From contig NZ_JAGQCD010000018.1 of assembly GCF_024345975.1 (NCBI RefSeq), positions 1-64,000 of the forward strand: 64,000 nucleotides of DNA, given 5' to 3'. The notes below the pieces were generated by a model. That model did no database searches. It was not told the origin of the DNA and saw only the letters and a program-made list of their open reading frames with translations. Below are positions 17,348 to 26,623 of this stretch, piece after piece; within the stretch, counting starts at the first letter, position 1, and every line of letters starts with the position of its first letter. The DNA is from Cyanobium sp. Cruz-8D1. Lineage in GTDB: Bacteria; Cyanobacteriota; Cyanobacteriia; PCC-6307; Cyanobiaceae. The position numbers and the translations under genes are program-made.

Positions 17348-18754
17348 TTAGCCCAGCAGGGCCGCCACGGCGGCCGCCGCCCTCTCGCCACTGTCCACCG
17401 CACCCTCGAAGAAACCGGGCCAGCGCTCCGCCACCTCCGTGCCGGCCCAGAACACCCGGCCATGGGGCCGCAGCAGGGCGTCGCCGCTGCGGGTCCACAG
17501 CCCCGGGGGCATCCAGGCGGCAAAGGCGCCACCGATGAAGGGTTCCTGGGGCCAGTTCTTCTCCACGTACTCCAGCGGCTCCAGGGCCATGGGGCCGAAG
17601 TACGCGGCCAGATCGTCGAGCACGGCGGCCCGGCGCTGCTCCGCCCCCAGGGCGGACCACCGCTCCCGGCGGCGCCCCACCACGAAGGCGGCGAGCACCC
17701 CGAGGCCCGTCTCCGGGTCGGAGCTGTCGGCGCACAGCTCCACCCAGGGGCGATCGCCGATGCCGATGCCGGACAGCCCCGTCTCCCGCCACCAGGGCCG
17801 CCCGTAGACGATCAGCACCTTGGAGCAGTTCCCCATGGCCATCCCCTCCTGCAGGGCGAGCCGGTCGGCCGGCAACGCCGGCGTGAAGCGGATGGCACCC
17901 GCCAGCGCCGGTGGCATGGCCACGATCACGGCCCGGCAGCGGTGGCTGGAGCGATCGGTGATCACCTCGACAGCCACGTCAACGTCGGCGTCTGCGTCGG
18001 GGCCGGACGCGCTGTCGGGTTGATGGATGGCCCGCACGGGCTCCCCCAGCACCAGGGCGTCCCCCAGGCCCTCGGCCAGCAAGGCCGGCACTTGGCCGGC
18101 GCCGCCGTGGATCAGGTCCTCCTCGGGGTGGTCCCCCTGGGGCGCCGTGCGCTGCCCCCAGGCCACGTGCAACAACGACACCTGGTCCGGTTCCGCCGGC
18201 CCGAGAAAGCCGACGGCCCGGCAGAAATAGGCGAAATACCAGGCGGCGAAGGGGGTGTGGGTGTGGGCCTCGATCCAGTCCTGGAAGCTCAGCCGATCGA
18301 GGGCGGCGGCGTCGGGATGGCGGTGGGGATGGCCCTCGGGCAGGGACGCCACCAGCGCCTGGAACTGTTTCAGGGCCGCCATGGCATCGTCCCAGTCGCG
18401 GCTCGGGACCGACGGCGGCTGACCCTCAGGGAACCCCTGGAAGAAGCCGCTGAAGGTGCAGCGATGGGAGCCGAGGCAGAGGACGGTCTCACCGTGGTGG
18501 GGCGAGGGGAAACGGCTCAGACCGTGGGCCTCGAGCAGCGCCCCGAAACGGGAGTGACTGGGTCCCACCCACTGGCCGCCCAGGTCGACCCACGCCGGCG
18601 ATCGGGCCTTCGCCAGCTGCAGGGGGGAGCGCACCATGCGGCCCCCCACGGCCGGAGCCGCCTCAATCACCGTCACCGACAGGCCTGATCGCTGCAATTC
18701 CCTCGCGGCCACCAGACCTGAGAGCCCGGCTCCTACAACGACGACATCGTTCAT
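17348..18754 (-). CDS. FAD-dependent amine oxidase (flavin monoamine oxidase family)
   Basis: A 468-residue flavoenzyme. The Rossmann FAD-binding motif opens the protein: VVVVGAGLSGLVAARELQRSG, seen as GAGLSGL and later EAAPAVGGRM. The C-terminal FAD signature is FWAGTEVAERWPGFFEGAVD. The substrate is unknown; the family oxidises amines, polyamines or amino acids. No signal peptide. It lies upstream of tyrS on the same strand with a 51-bp gap and downstream of the DUF1825 gene with 6 bp. Confidence 0.9.
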   Translation of the reverse strand: MNDVVVVGAGLSGLVAARELQRSGLSVTVIEAAPAVGGRMVRSPLQLAKARSPAWVDLGGQWVGPSHSRFGALLEAHGLSRFPSPHHGETVLCLGSHRCTFSGFFQGFPEGQPPSVPSRDWDDAMAALKQFQALVASLPEGHPHRHPDAAALDRLSFQDWIEAHTHTPFAAWYFAYFCRAVGFLGPAEPDQVSLLHVAWGQRTAPQGDHPEEDLIHGGAGQVPALLAEGLGDALVLGEPVRAIHQPDSASGPDADADVDVAVEVITDRSSHRCRAVIVAMPPALAGAIRFTPALPADRLALQEGMAMGNCSKVLIVYGRPWWRETGLSGIGIGDRPWVELCADSSDPETGLGVLAAFVVGRRRERWSALGAEQRRAAVLDDLAAYFGPMALEPLEYVEKNWPQEPFIGGAFAAWMPPGLWTRSGDALLRPHGRVFWAGTEVAERWPGFFEGAVDSGERAAAAVAALLG

Positions 18755-18760
18755 AGAGGC

Positions 18761-19084
18761 TCAGCCTTCGGCTTCCAGTTGGCTTTTCATGCGCTCGAGG
18801 GTGAGATTCATCTGCTCGAACATCTTTTCCGGGGTGAGGCCGAACTGGCCGAGCTGGGTGCGCAGCTGTTCGACGGTGAGCTTGGCCTGGAAGTCCTCGG
18901 AGAGTTCGAAGCGCTTCATGAACACCTGATACCGCTCCATCATCTCCTCCATCCGTTCGATGTACAGCTTCTTGCCCTCCCGGTCGAACTTTCCGTACTC
19001 GCCGCCCAGCTGCATCAGCTGCTGGTAATCGCTGAACAGCCGCTTCGCCTCGTCCTGGACGATCTCGGAGTCGAAGAAAGCCAT
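18761..19084 (-). CDS. DUF1825 family protein
   Basis: A 107-residue highly charged helical protein conserved across cyanobacteria (MAFFDSEIVQDEAKRLFSDY; MFEQMNLTLERMKSQLEAEG). Function unknown. It contains no Cys or membrane segment. The gene is 6 bp upstream of the amine oxidase, so they are probably co-transcribed, but the family occurs widely without that neighbour. Confidence 0.93.
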   Translation of the reverse strand: MAFFDSEIVQDEAKRLFSDYQQLMQLGGEYGKFDREGKKLYIERMEEMMERYQVFMKRFELSEDFQAKLTVEQLRTQLGQFGLTPEKMFEQMNLTLERMKSQLEAEG

Positions 19085-19259
19085 GGGGACGTCGGCTCCG
19101 GGCTGCTTAGGAGAGCGATTCTGCAGAGGCCGGGGCGCCAGGGGAGTGCGGATCCACGTATCGGGGCCACGGCCCGCAACGAAAGATACTGAAATAATGG
19201 TGAGTGTCTGGTGAAAATTGGTCGATCAATTGGCGGGGGCGGTCGCGCCCTCTGTTCCC
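19085..19259. promoter_or_regulatory. Divergent promoter region, DUF1825 gene and LuxR-type regulator
   Basis: A gap of about 175 bp between divergent genes. Around 19180-19215 it becomes AT-richer (GAAAGATACTGAAATAATGG), which is suitable for a promoter of the regulator gene. No operator repeat was recognised. Confidence 0.35.
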
Positions 19260-19964
19260 GTGGACCTCACCCCCCTGCTGCCCCATGTGCGTGACGACAT
19301 CACCCAGGGACTTGTTCTGCTCAAGGGCGTCCGGCTGGTGCTCTGCCTGGGCACCCGGGCCCACGTGGCCCTGCTGATGGGAACCCCGGCCCGGATCCTG
19401 GGTGCCGCCACCACCGCCACCGAGGGGCTGGCCCTGGTGCGTCAGCACCAACCCACCCTGCTCCTGGTCAGCGACCGGTTGGAGCTGGGCTGCGGTGTTG
19501 ACCTTGTGGTGCAGGTCAAACGCAGCCATCCCGAGGTCCGCACCCTGCTGGTTCTATCACGGGAGCACCAGCTGGCCCTGATCCAGGCGGCCCTGCGCGC
19601 CGGCTGCGACGGCATCGTGCCGGAGTCGCGGTTGCTGCACGGCTCCGCTCTGCAGGCCCTGCGCGCCGTGCTCGGCGGTGAGATGTACCTCGACCGTTCC
19701 CTGGTCCGCGCCCTCCAGGCAGGGCAGGAGACCGGCGGCAGGCATGAGGGGCTCAGTACCCGGGAGCGGCAGGTGCTGGAGCGGGTGGTGCAGGGCCTGT
19801 CCAATCCCGAGATCGCCGGGGATCTGATGGTTTCTGTCGACACGGTCAAGACCCATGTGCGCAACGTGCTTCTCAAGCTGAGGGTCCGCGGTCGCATCCA
19901 GGCGGTGGTCACGGGCCTGCAGCTGGGCCTGGTCGACTGGCCCCAACCCGGAGGCACCCGCTAA
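19260..19964 (+). CDS. LuxR/NarL-type transcription regulator with degenerate receiver
   Basis: About 234 residues. The C-terminal LuxR-type HTH is clear: LSTRERQVLERVVQGLSNPE then VSVDTVKTHVRNVLLKLRV. The N-terminal domain has the shape of a receiver (CRIPT-like strand/helix pattern) but lacks its chemistry: there is no acidic pair in RLVLCLGTRAHVALLM, the phosphorylation site region reads LLLVSDRLELGCG without a normal Asp-to-Pro spacing, and the conserved Lys position falls in DGIVPES. It is probably phosphorylation-independent. Start is uncertain: GTG 19260 gives VDLTPLLPHV, which I prefer; TTG 19218 would add 14 residues. Followed after 33 bp by the HhH-domain gene. Confidence 0.82.
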   Translation: MDLTPLLPHVRDDITQGLVLLKGVRLVLCLGTRAHVALLMGTPARILGAATTATEGLALVRQHQPTLLLVSDRLELGCGVDLVVQVKRSHPEVRTLLVLSREHQLALIQAALRAGCDGIVPESRLLHGSALQALRAVLGGEMYLDRSLVRALQAGQETGGRHEGLSTRERQVLERVVQGLSNPEIAGDLMVSVDTVKTHVRNVLLKLRVRGRIQAVVTGLQLGLVDWPQPGGTR

Positions 19965-19997
19965 ATTCGGTTTCGACGTGCATGCAGGTGGGCCTCC

Positions 19998-20669
19998 ATG
20001 GCAGGGCGCCACTGGCTGGATCCCCTGGCCCGCCGGCTGCTGGTGGCCGCTGGGCAGTTGCCACCGCCCCCACGGGTCGCCCCCATCGCCCTCGCCGGTC
20101 AAGCCGACGAGACGGTGGAGCGGGAGTTGCTCGCCCTCAAGCTGGCCCAGAACCCCAAGCTGCGGCTTCGCGATGCTGCTGAGGTGCATCACGCCGCCGC
20201 CCTGGGTTGGACGCTCGAAGTCAACGTTGCCGCTACCGGCGACTGGCTGCGGTTGCCGGGCTGCCGGCCCGATCAGGTGGATCGGCTGATCCGTCTGCGG
20301 CGCGACGGGGTGCAGTGGTCTGGCCCCGGGGGGCTGGCCAGGGCGCTGCAGGTTCCCCCTGAACAGGTGCTGGTCTGGTTGCCGGTGCTTCGTTTTGCCC
20401 GGCACGGGGAGCCCGGGCCTGCCCAGGTACCGGTTCCCCTGGCGATCAACCAGGCCTCGGAAGGCCTGCTGCGGGAGCGTCTCGGCCTGGGTCCGGAGCG
20501 CTGCCGGCTGCTTCTGAGGGAACGGGCCCGGGAGCCCTTCCGGGATCTGGCCGATCTGCAGCAGCGGCTGCAGCTGTCCCCCGAGATGGCCGAAGGCTGG
20601 ATCGGCCGGTTCCGCTATGCCGCCGCCCCGGGGCCGGTGCTGCCGCCGTCCCGGAGGCCGGTCCCATGA
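19998..20669 (+). CDS. Helix-hairpin-helix domain protein
   Basis: A 223-residue soluble protein with no signal peptide. Two regions look like ComEA-type helix-hairpin-helix DNA-binding units: one around residues 80-115 (LRLPGCRPDQVDRLIRLRRD) and a C-terminal one, VPLAINQASEGLLRERLGLG followed by CRLLLRERAREPFRDLADL. Likely binds DNA without sequence specificity. It overlaps the GIY-YIG-like gene by 4 bp (ATGA at 20666), suggesting a joint role in DNA processing (inference). Confidence 0.72.
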   Translation: MAGRHWLDPLARRLLVAAGQLPPPPRVAPIALAGQADETVERELLALKLAQNPKLRLRDAAEVHHAAALGWTLEVNVAATGDWLRLPGCRPDQVDRLIRLRRDGVQWSGPGGLARALQVPPEQVLVWLPVLRFARHGEPGPAQVPVPLAINQASEGLLRERLGLGPERCRLLLRERAREPFRDLADLQQRLQLSPEMAEGWIGRFRYAAAPGPVLPPSRRPVP

Positions 20670-21280
20670 GCCGTCAGGGGGAATTGTTCACGGCCGCGGC
20701 CGGGGCAGTCGGCGCCTCGCCGTCCCGGGAGCTCCCCCTGCTGCGGCAGCAGTTGCTCGCCTGGCAGGGCAGGCTGGCCGCACATCAGGGGCCGCTCTAC
20801 GACGAGGCCACTCCTGAAGGCCCCCCCCCCCTGCTGCAGGGGCAGCTCTTCCCCGTTGCCGCCGACCCTGGCGATCCCCAAACGGTGTCTCGCCGCTTCG
20901 ATCCGCTCAGCCTCAGCCCCCAGAGCCTCTCCTTCTGGCGCTGGCCCCGGCTGCCCCAGCGGGGGGCGGCCCTGTACCTGGTGATGGACCGTCCGCCCCA
21001 GCTGCCCGCGCCGCTGCTGCTCTATGTCGGCGAGACGGGCCGGGCCGACCAGCGCTGGAAGGGCGACCACGACTGCAAGGGCTACCTGGCGGCCTACGGC
21101 GAGGCCCTGGCGCGGGTGGGACTGGAAGCGCGGCCGTGCATCCGCTTCTGGTGTGACGTGCCGGCGGCGGTGTCCCCGCGCCGGGCCCTGGAGCAGGCCC
21201 TGATCCGGCGTTGGCTGCCCCCGTTCAACAAGGAGACCAGGGAACGCTGGGCCACGCCGTTCACGGCCGACTCTGGCTGA
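20666..21280 (+). CDS. GIY-YIG nuclease-like protein
   Basis: A 204-residue protein. The C-terminal half resembles a divergent GIY-YIG endonuclease fold: ALYLVMDRPPQ, then LLLYVGETGRADQRWKGDH, then ALEQALIRRWLPPFNKETRE with the Glu and Asn expected of the family. The strict GIY...YIG tripeptides are altered (LYL and YVG). The N-terminal 80 residues are not recognisable. Its start overlaps the stop of the HhH-domain gene. It precedes pepA by 48 bp. Confidence 0.68.
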   Translation: MSRQGELFTAAAGAVGASPSRELPLLRQQLLAWQGRLAAHQGPLYDEATPEGPPPLLQGQLFPVAADPGDPQTVSRRFDPLSLSPQSLSFWRWPRLPQRGAALYLVMDRPPQLPAPLLLYVGETGRADQRWKGDHDCKGYLAAYGEALARVGLEARPCIRFWCDVPAAVSPRRALEQALIRRWLPPFNKETRERWATPFTADSG

Positions 21281-21328
21281 AGGACAGGGCCAGGCTGGCT
21301 ACGATCATGGGTCGCCTGCGCTGGATCC

Positions 21329-22819
21329 ATGGAGTTTCGCTGTCTTGCCGTCACCGGTGCCCTGAAGGAGACCTGGACGGGTGACACCCTGGTGGTGGGC
21401 CTGTTCGCCCCCGCCGCGGGCAGCGGCCTGGCCCTGGCCGAGGAGCTGGTGGGTGAGGGGTTCGAAGGCTTGCTGCAGCGGCGCCGTTTCGAGGCCAAGT
21501 CCGGCCAGAGCATCACCCTGGAGCGGCCGGGTGGCTCCCCGGCGAGCCTGATCCTGGTGGGTCTGGGGGATCCGGCGGACTTCGGCCTCGAGGCCCTGCG
21601 GCAGGCCAGTGCGGCAGCGGCCCGCCGCGCCGCCGCCGCCGGTGCCGTGGAGCTTGGCCTGTGGCTTCCGGTCGAGGGGCTGGAGCCGGTGGCGGCCACC
21701 GCCGCCATGGCCGAAGCGGTGCGGCTCGGGCTCTATGCCGACCAGCGCTTCAAAAGCGAGGCGGAACCCTCGTCCCTTCCCTCCCAGGTGAGCCTGCTCG
21801 GCGTTGCGGCAGGGGCCGAGGCGGGCCTGGCCCACGTGGCGGCCACCTGCAGCGGCGTGGAACTGGCCCGGCGGCTGGTGGCGGCACCGCCCAACAAGGC
21901 GACCCCCCAGTGCCTGGCCGAGGAGGCCGCCGCCATCGCCGAGGCCTTCGGCCTTGAGCTCAAGGTGCTGGAGCGGGACGACTGCGAGGCCCTGGGCATG
22001 GGGGCCTACCTGGGGGTGGCCCAGGGGTCGGACCTGCCCCCCAAGTTCATCCATCTCACCTACCGGCCCACCGGGGCGGTGACGCGGCGGGTGGTGCTGG
22101 TGGGCAAGGGGCTCACCTTCGATTCCGGCGGCTACAACCTCAAGACGGCCGGCTCCCAGATCGAGATGATGAAGTACGACATGGGCGGCAGCGCTGCGGT
22201 GCTGGGGGCCGCCCGCGCCATCGCCGAGATCCGGCCCGCCGGCCTGGAGGTGCATGTGATCGTGGCCAGCTGCGAAAACATGATCAGTGGCGGCGCCATC
22301 CGCCCCGGTGATGTGCTCACCGCCTCCAATGGCAAGACCATCGAGATCAACAACACCGATGCGGAGGGGCGACTCACCCTGGCCGATGCGCTCGTCTATG
22401 CCTGCGGTCTGGAGCCGGATGCCATCGTCGATCTGGCCACCCTGACCGGTGCCTGCGTGATCGCCCTCGGCGAGGAGATCGCCGGGCTCTGGTCCCCCAG
22501 CGACGGACTGGCCGAGGCCCTGCTCCGTGCCGGCGACGCCGGCGGGGAGGCCTTCTGGCGCATGCCCTTGCGCGGCTCCTACAAGAAGGGGCTCAAAAGC
22601 CACATCGCCGACCTGAAGAACACCGGCCCGCGGCCGGGGGGCTCGATCACCGCGGCCCTGTTCCTGCAGGACTTCGTCACCAAAGGGCTGCCCTGGGCCC
22701 ACCTCGACATCGCCGGGACCGTCTGGAGCGACAAAGCCCGCGGGGTGGATCCGGCCGGGGCCACCGGCTTCGGGGTGCGCACTCTGGTGGCCTGGCTGCT
22801 GGCGGGTGCCGCCAGCTGA
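21329..22819 (+). CDS. pepA: Leucyl (cytosol) aminopeptidase
   Basis: A 496-residue M17 metallopeptidase that removes N-terminal residues from peptides using two metal ions. The signature NTDAEGRLTLADAL is intact, as are the metal/active-site segments VGKGLTFDSGGYNLK and YDMGGSAAVLGAARA. The N-terminal macro-like domain begins MEFRCLAVTGALKETWTGDT. Length is normal. Single-gene unit; the next gene starts 74 bp downstream. Confidence 0.96.
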   Translation: MEFRCLAVTGALKETWTGDTLVVGLFAPAAGSGLALAEELVGEGFEGLLQRRRFEAKSGQSITLERPGGSPASLILVGLGDPADFGLEALRQASAAAARRAAAAGAVELGLWLPVEGLEPVAATAAMAEAVRLGLYADQRFKSEAEPSSLPSQVSLLGVAAGAEAGLAHVAATCSGVELARRLVAAPPNKATPQCLAEEAAAIAEAFGLELKVLERDDCEALGMGAYLGVAQGSDLPPKFIHLTYRPTGAVTRRVVLVGKGLTFDSGGYNLKTAGSQIEMMKYDMGGSAAVLGAARAIAEIRPAGLEVHVIVASCENMISGGAIRPGDVLTASNGKTIEINNTDAEGRLTLADALVYACGLEPDAIVDLATLTGACVIALGEEIAGLWSPSDGLAEALLRAGDAGGEAFWRMPLRGSYKKGLKSHIADLKNTGPRPGGSITAALFLQDFVTKGLPWAHLDIAGTVWSDKARGVDPAGATGFGVRTLVAWLLAGAAS

Positions 22820-22893
22820 CCCCATCGCCGCCGGCCCTGGCGGCAGAAGGTTGCCGCCTAGGTTTGCTCCCAGACCAGACAACGCATCGCCCC

Positions 22894-23169
22894 ATGGCCG
22901 TTCACAAGATCCGCTGGTACGTGAAGGCCCAGCTCGGTGTGCTCCTGCTCCCCGCCGGACTCTGCCTGTTCGGGGAGGGGGTGATCCGCAAGGGCATCCA
23001 GACCTGGTCCGCGTTGGCGGCTTCGGCTGATCAGGGTCAGACGTTGCCAGAGGCGGGACCCTGGGTCTGGTATGGAACCCTGGGATTGATCCTGATCAAT
23101 GCCGGTGTGGGGCTGATGGTCGAGAGTGGCCTGCTGCGTGGCTATCCCCGCACACCGCCCCGGGCCTGA
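22894..23169 (+). CDS. Small two-helix membrane protein, conserved hypothetical
   Basis: A 91-residue protein with two hydrophobic segments, GVLLLPAGLCLFGEGVI (residues about 15-31) and WYGTLGLILINAGVGLMVES near the C-terminus. ATG at 22894 (MAVHKIRWYVKAQ) is chosen over an in-frame ATG at 22864 because it gives the basic cytoplasmic start common in such proteins. No function known. It converges on a small minus-strand gene with a 3-bp gap. Confidence 0.7.
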   Translation: MAVHKIRWYVKAQLGVLLLPAGLCLFGEGVIRKGIQTWSALAASADQGQTLPEAGPWVWYGTLGLILINAGVGLMVESGLLRGYPRTPPRA

Positions 23170-23172
23170 GGC

Positions 23173-23376
23173 TCAGACCGCCACCGGCTCGGTGTCTCCC
23201 CTGCCGGGAACGTGGATGTGCAGCTCCTCAGGAGATTCCAGCCGATGGATCTGCCAGGTGGCTTTGTCACCAAAGCTGGCCTGCAGCTGGTCAAGGTCGT
23301 CGGACGCCTGCCTGGGGCTCGCGTAGGGCCCGATATGGCGCGTCTGCAGACCGTCACGGATGGTCAGCAGATACAT
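23173..23376 (-). CDS. Small conserved hypothetical protein
   Basis: A 67-residue soluble protein (MYLLTIRDGLQTRHIGPYAS; ends EELHIHVPGRGDTEPVAV). No recognised domain. Similar short proteins occur in Synechococcus as far as I recall. The next gene on this strand, msrA, starts about 700 bp upstream and ends 97 bp before this gene's start. Modest confidence that it is real, based on codon use and absence of competing frames. Confidence 0.6.
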   Translation of the reverse strand: MYLLTIRDGLQTRHIGPYASPRQASDDLDQLQASFGDKATWQIHRLESPEELHIHVPGRGDTEPVAV

Positions 23377-23473
23377 ACAGAAGGTCTCCCGGCATTCACC
23401 AAACGTTAGGGCATTCTTCGGGGTTGCGACAGGGTAGGCAACACCGTGTCGGCATCATCCGGTCGGGTTCGGT

Positions 23474-24100
23474 TCAGCTGCCCTGCCAGCGCTGACTGCT
23501 GCGGGCCCGCCGACCCCAGACGGCGTCCAGGCGTCGGTCGCGACCACAGGACCAGCGGTAGTAGTTGTACTGGACGCCGTTACGCTTGGCGTAGTTCTGG
23601 TGGTAGCCCTCCGCCGGCCAGAACTTCGCCAGGGGCCGGATCGCCACCTTGATCGCGGCCGCTGGCTTGCCCAGCTCCCGGGCCGCTGCCACCAGGCTGT
23701 TGCGGGCCTCCACGGCCTGGTTGGCGCTGGTGGTGAAGATCACGGGACGGTAGGAATCGCCGCGGTCGCAGAACTGACCGCCAGCGTCGAGGGGATCGAT
23801 GTGGCGCCAGTAGGCCCGCAGCAGGGTGTCGTAGCGGATCTCGGTGTTGTCGAAGCGCACCCGGACCACCTCCTGATGGCCGCTCCCCCCGGCCGAGACC
23901 TGCTTGTAGGTGGGGTTGGCCCCCTTGCCGCCGCTGTAGCCGCTCTCCACGTCGAGGACGCCGGGAAGCACCTCCAGATCGTGCTCCAGGCACCAGAAAC
24001 AGCCACCAGCCAGAACCGCCTCCTCGGTGGCCGCCAGGGCCGGAGCCACCGGGGCCCCCAGGGCGAGCAGCAGCCCCAGCAACAGCGCGATCAGTCGCAT
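23474..24100 (-). CDS. msrA: Exported peptide methionine (S)-S-oxide reductase
   Basis: A 208-residue enzyme that reduces methionine-S-sulfoxide in proteins. The catalytic Cys is in [13 protein letters not shown] (residues 32-44), followed by ESGYSGG and [21 protein letters not shown] signal peptide ([20 protein letters not shown], cleaved near ALA) targets it to the periplasm or thylakoid lumen, unlike the usual cytosolic form. The C-terminus is Arg-rich ([20 protein letters not shown]). Its start overlaps the 3' end of lpxB by 10 bp. Confidence 0.93.
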   Translation of the reverse strand: MRLIALLLGLLLALGAPVAPALAATEEAVLAGGCFWCLEHDLEVLPGVLDVESGYSGGKGANPTYKQVSAGGSGHQEVVRVRFDNTEIRYDTLLRAYWRHIDPLDAGGQFCDRGDSYRPVIFTTSANQAVEARNSLVAAARELGKPAAAIKVAIRPLAKFWPAEGYHQNYAKRNGVQYNYYRWSCGRDRRLDAVWGRRARSSQRWQGS

Positions 24101-25290
24101 GGGGTGTGTCCCGAGAACGGTTCCAGAATCGCCATCGCCGCCCGGCGGGTGACGCCCGGCTCTCCCAGCTTCTGCCTAAGCCGAACGTAGCCCTCCTGCA
24201 CCCGCTCCCGTGCCCCGGAGGCGGGATCAAACAGGGGCAGCAGGGCCGCGAGGATGGCCTCTGGGGTGAAGTCGTCCTGCAGCAGTTCGGGCACGAGCCG
24301 TTCACCGAGCACCAGGTTCACCGGGGAAATGTGGGCCACGTTGAAGTGGATCACATGTTTGGCCAGGAACGCGGTGGGCCGGCTCACCCGGTAACCGGTC
24401 ACCTGGGGCACCCCCCGCAGGGCCAGTTCCAGGTTGGCCGTTCCGGACTTGGTGAGGGCGGCATCGGCGGCCGCGCAGAGCAGGGGCCGCAGCCCATCGG
24501 CCTCACCGGCCGGGATCACCCGCACGGCCTTGACCCCGGCCGCCTGCATCGTCTCGGCCAGGACCGCCTCGAACCCCGGCAGGCCAGCGGGCAGCAGCAC
24601 CTGCAGATCGGGCCGCTGCCGCTGCAGCAGGGCCACCGCCTCGGCCATGGGCGGCAGCACATAGCGCAGCTCCTGCCGCCGCGAGGCCGGCAGCACCAGC
24701 AGCACCGGCGCCTCCGCCGGCAGGCCCAGCCGCTGGCGGGCCTCCTGGCGCGAGGGTCGCTGCTGCAAGGTGTCGATCAGGGGATGGCCCACCCAGGTGA
24801 CCTGGGCGCCCCGTGCGGCATAGAAGCTGGCCTCCTCCGGAAAGATCGCCAGGATGCGGTCGGTGAAACCGATCAGCCGGGTGGTGCCGCCGTCGCCGAG
24901 GCGGAAGGCCCACTCCTGGGGGGCGATGTAATAGGTGATGGGCACATCGGGGTAGAGCCGCCGCAGGCGCAGACCCAGGTTCACGTTCGCCCCCATGTAG
25001 TCGATCAGCACCACCGCATCGGGGGGGTGCCGGCGCAGCCAGCGGCGCACCCTGGCCTGCAGCTTGAGGGTGGGAATGACCAGGGGGATCGGCTCCCACA
25101 GGCCGATGGCCCCCAACTTGGTGGTGTCCGCCAGGAGCTGGGCCCCGGCCCGTTCCATCCGGCTGCCCCCGAGGGCGACCACTTCGAGGGGCAGGGCACG
25201 GCGGGCAGCCTCCTCATGCAGGGCCTTGACCAGCAGGGAGCCCTGCAGATCACCGGAGACCTCTCCGGTGCTGACCAGGAGTCGCACCAT
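24091..25290 (-). CDS. lpxB: Lipid-A-disaccharide synthase
   Basis: A 399-residue GT19 glycosyltransferase that joins UDP-diacylglucosamine and lipid X into the lipid A disaccharide at the membrane surface. Start [20 protein letters not shown] is the family N-terminus, with later [20 protein letters not shown] and [20 protein letters not shown]. The ATG at 25290 overlaps the lpxA stop (TGATG). The msrA start overlaps its 3' end. Confidence 0.96.
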   Translation of the reverse strand: MVRLLVSTGEVSGDLQGSLLVKALHEEAARRALPLEVVALGGSRMERAGAQLLADTTKLGAIGLWEPIPLVIPTLKLQARVRRWLRRHPPDAVVLIDYMGANVNLGLRLRRLYPDVPITYYIAPQEWAFRLGDGGTTRLIGFTDRILAIFPEEASFYAARGAQVTWVGHPLIDTLQQRPSRQEARQRLGLPAEAPVLLVLPASRRQELRYVLPPMAEAVALLQRQRPDLQVLLPAGLPGFEAVLAETMQAAGVKAVRVIPAGEADGLRPLLCAAADAALTKSGTANLELALRGVPQVTGYRVSRPTAFLAKHVIHFNVAHISPVNLVLGERLVPELLQDDFTPEAILAALLPLFDPASGARERVQEGYVRLRQKLGEPGVTRRAAMAILEPFSGHTPCD

Positions 25291-26111
25291 CAGCGCTGGG
25301 CCGGCAGCGGTCCGCGCCGGCCCGGCCCCACCGAGGCCTCGAGAAAAGCGCACAGCTCATCGGCCGCGGCCAGCAGGGGACGCTCCCGTGCCTGCCGCAG
25401 GGCAGCCGCCAGCACCAGATCGCTGCGGTAGATGAGGGTCCAGAGATCCTGCAGCTGGCGGAACTGGGCGCCATCGTCGAGCTGGGCCACGCCGCTGCGA
25501 CGCAGCCCGACGCGGTTCAGCCCCCGGAGGCGGCCGGGATGGCCCTCCACGGTCATGAAGGGGGGCACGTCGCGGTCGATGCGGCTCATGCCGCCCACCA
25601 TCGCCAGGCTGCCGATGTGGACGAACTGGTGGATGCCGAGCACGCCGCCGATCACGGCACGGTCCCCGATCACCACATGGCCCGCCACGGCCACACCGTT
25701 GGCGATCACGATGCGGTCGGAGAGCTGGCAGTTATGGCCGATGTGGCTGTAGGCCATCAGCAGGTTGCCGTTACCCAGGACGGTGCTCTCCCCTTCGGCG
25801 GTGGCGCGGTTGATGGTGACGCACTCCCGGATCGTGTTCTCATCCCCCATCACCACTTCGGTGGGGGCGCCGCCGTATTTGAGGTCCTGGGGCTCGAGGC
25901 CGATGCAGGCTCCCGGGAAGATCCGGTTGCGCTTGCCCATCCGCACTCGCCCGTCGATCACGACATGGGGACCGATGCGACAGCCTTCGCCGATCTCCAC
26001 CTCCGGACCGATGACCGCATAGGGGCCGATGTCCACGCCGGAGGCCAAGCGGGCCCGGGGATCGACCAGGGCCGTGGGATGCACGGATGTCGTCATGGCT
26101 GCACTCGACAT
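25290..26111 (-). CDS. lpxA: UDP-N-acetylglucosamine acyltransferase
   Basis: A 273-residue left-handed beta-helix acyltransferase, the first step of lipid A synthesis. Hexapeptide repeats run through residues 10-190 ([37 protein letters not shown]), with the catalytic His in [10 protein letters not shown]. An internal ATG at residue 6 (MTTSVHPTA) is an alternative start. It lies between fabZ (4 bp after) and lpxB (overlap). Confidence 0.95.
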   Translation of the reverse strand: MSSAAMTTSVHPTALVDPRARLASGVDIGPYAVIGPEVEIGEGCRIGPHVVIDGRVRMGKRNRIFPGACIGLEPQDLKYGGAPTEVVMGDENTIRECVTINRATAEGESTVLGNGNLLMAYSHIGHNCQLSDRIVIANGVAVAGHVVIGDRAVIGGVLGIHQFVHIGSLAMVGGMSRIDRDVPPFMTVEGHPGRLRGLNRVGLRRSGVAQLDDGAQFRQLQDLWTLIYRSDLVLAAALRQARERPLLAAADELCAFLEASVGPGRRGPLPAQR

Positions 26112-26115
26112 CGCG

Positions 26116-26619
26116 TCAGTCCACGAGCGAGAACATCAGCTCGCCCGAGCAGACCCGCTCGCCATCGACCGTGGCAATGGCGTGCACCTTGCCGAAACGT
26201 TTGCGTTTCAGGCTGAGCAGTTCGCAGGTGATCAGAAGCTGATCGCCTGGGACCACGGGGCGCCGGAAGCGCACCCCGTCGATGCCCGCGAAGACGAACA
26301 GGCCCTTGGGCAGATCGGGCATCTGGGTGACGATCAAGCCCCCCACCTGGGCCATGGCCTCGACGATCAGGACGCCGGGCATCAGGGGGCGTCCCGGAAA
26401 ATGGCCCTGGAACTGCGGCTCGTTGATGGTGACGTTCTTGAGAGCCACCGCCCGCTTGCCGGGGATGTACTCCACCACCCGATCCACCAGGGCGAAGGGA
26501 TAGCGATGGGGGAGCAGATTGAGGATCTGCTCGCTGCTGAGCACCACGGCCCGTGCCGTATCGGCGGCGGGGCGGGTGGCTGGGGCGGCCTCGGGAGCGG
26601 CGGAGGGGAGAACGGTCAA
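26116..26619 (-). CDS. fabZ: (3R)-hydroxyacyl-ACP dehydratase
   Basis: About 167 residues; dehydrates 3-hydroxyacyl-ACP in fatty acid elongation and shares its substrate with LpxA. The catalytic His is in [14 protein letters not shown] and the Glu in [13 protein letters not shown], with the hot-dog core [13 protein letters not shown] prefer TTG 26619, 4 bp after the lpxC stop; a longer frame to ATG 26670 would overlap lpxC. The first 25 residues are an Ala-rich extension. Confidence 0.93.
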   Translation of the reverse strand: MTVLPSAAPEAAPATRPAADTARAVVLSSEQILNLLPHRYPFALVDRVVEYIPGKRAVALKNVTINEPQFQGHFPGRPLMPGVLIVEAMAQVGGLIVTQMPDLPKGLFVFAGIDGVRFRRPVVPGDQLLITCELLSLKRKRFGKVHAIATVDGERVCSGELMFSLVD

Positions 26620-26623
26620 GGAA

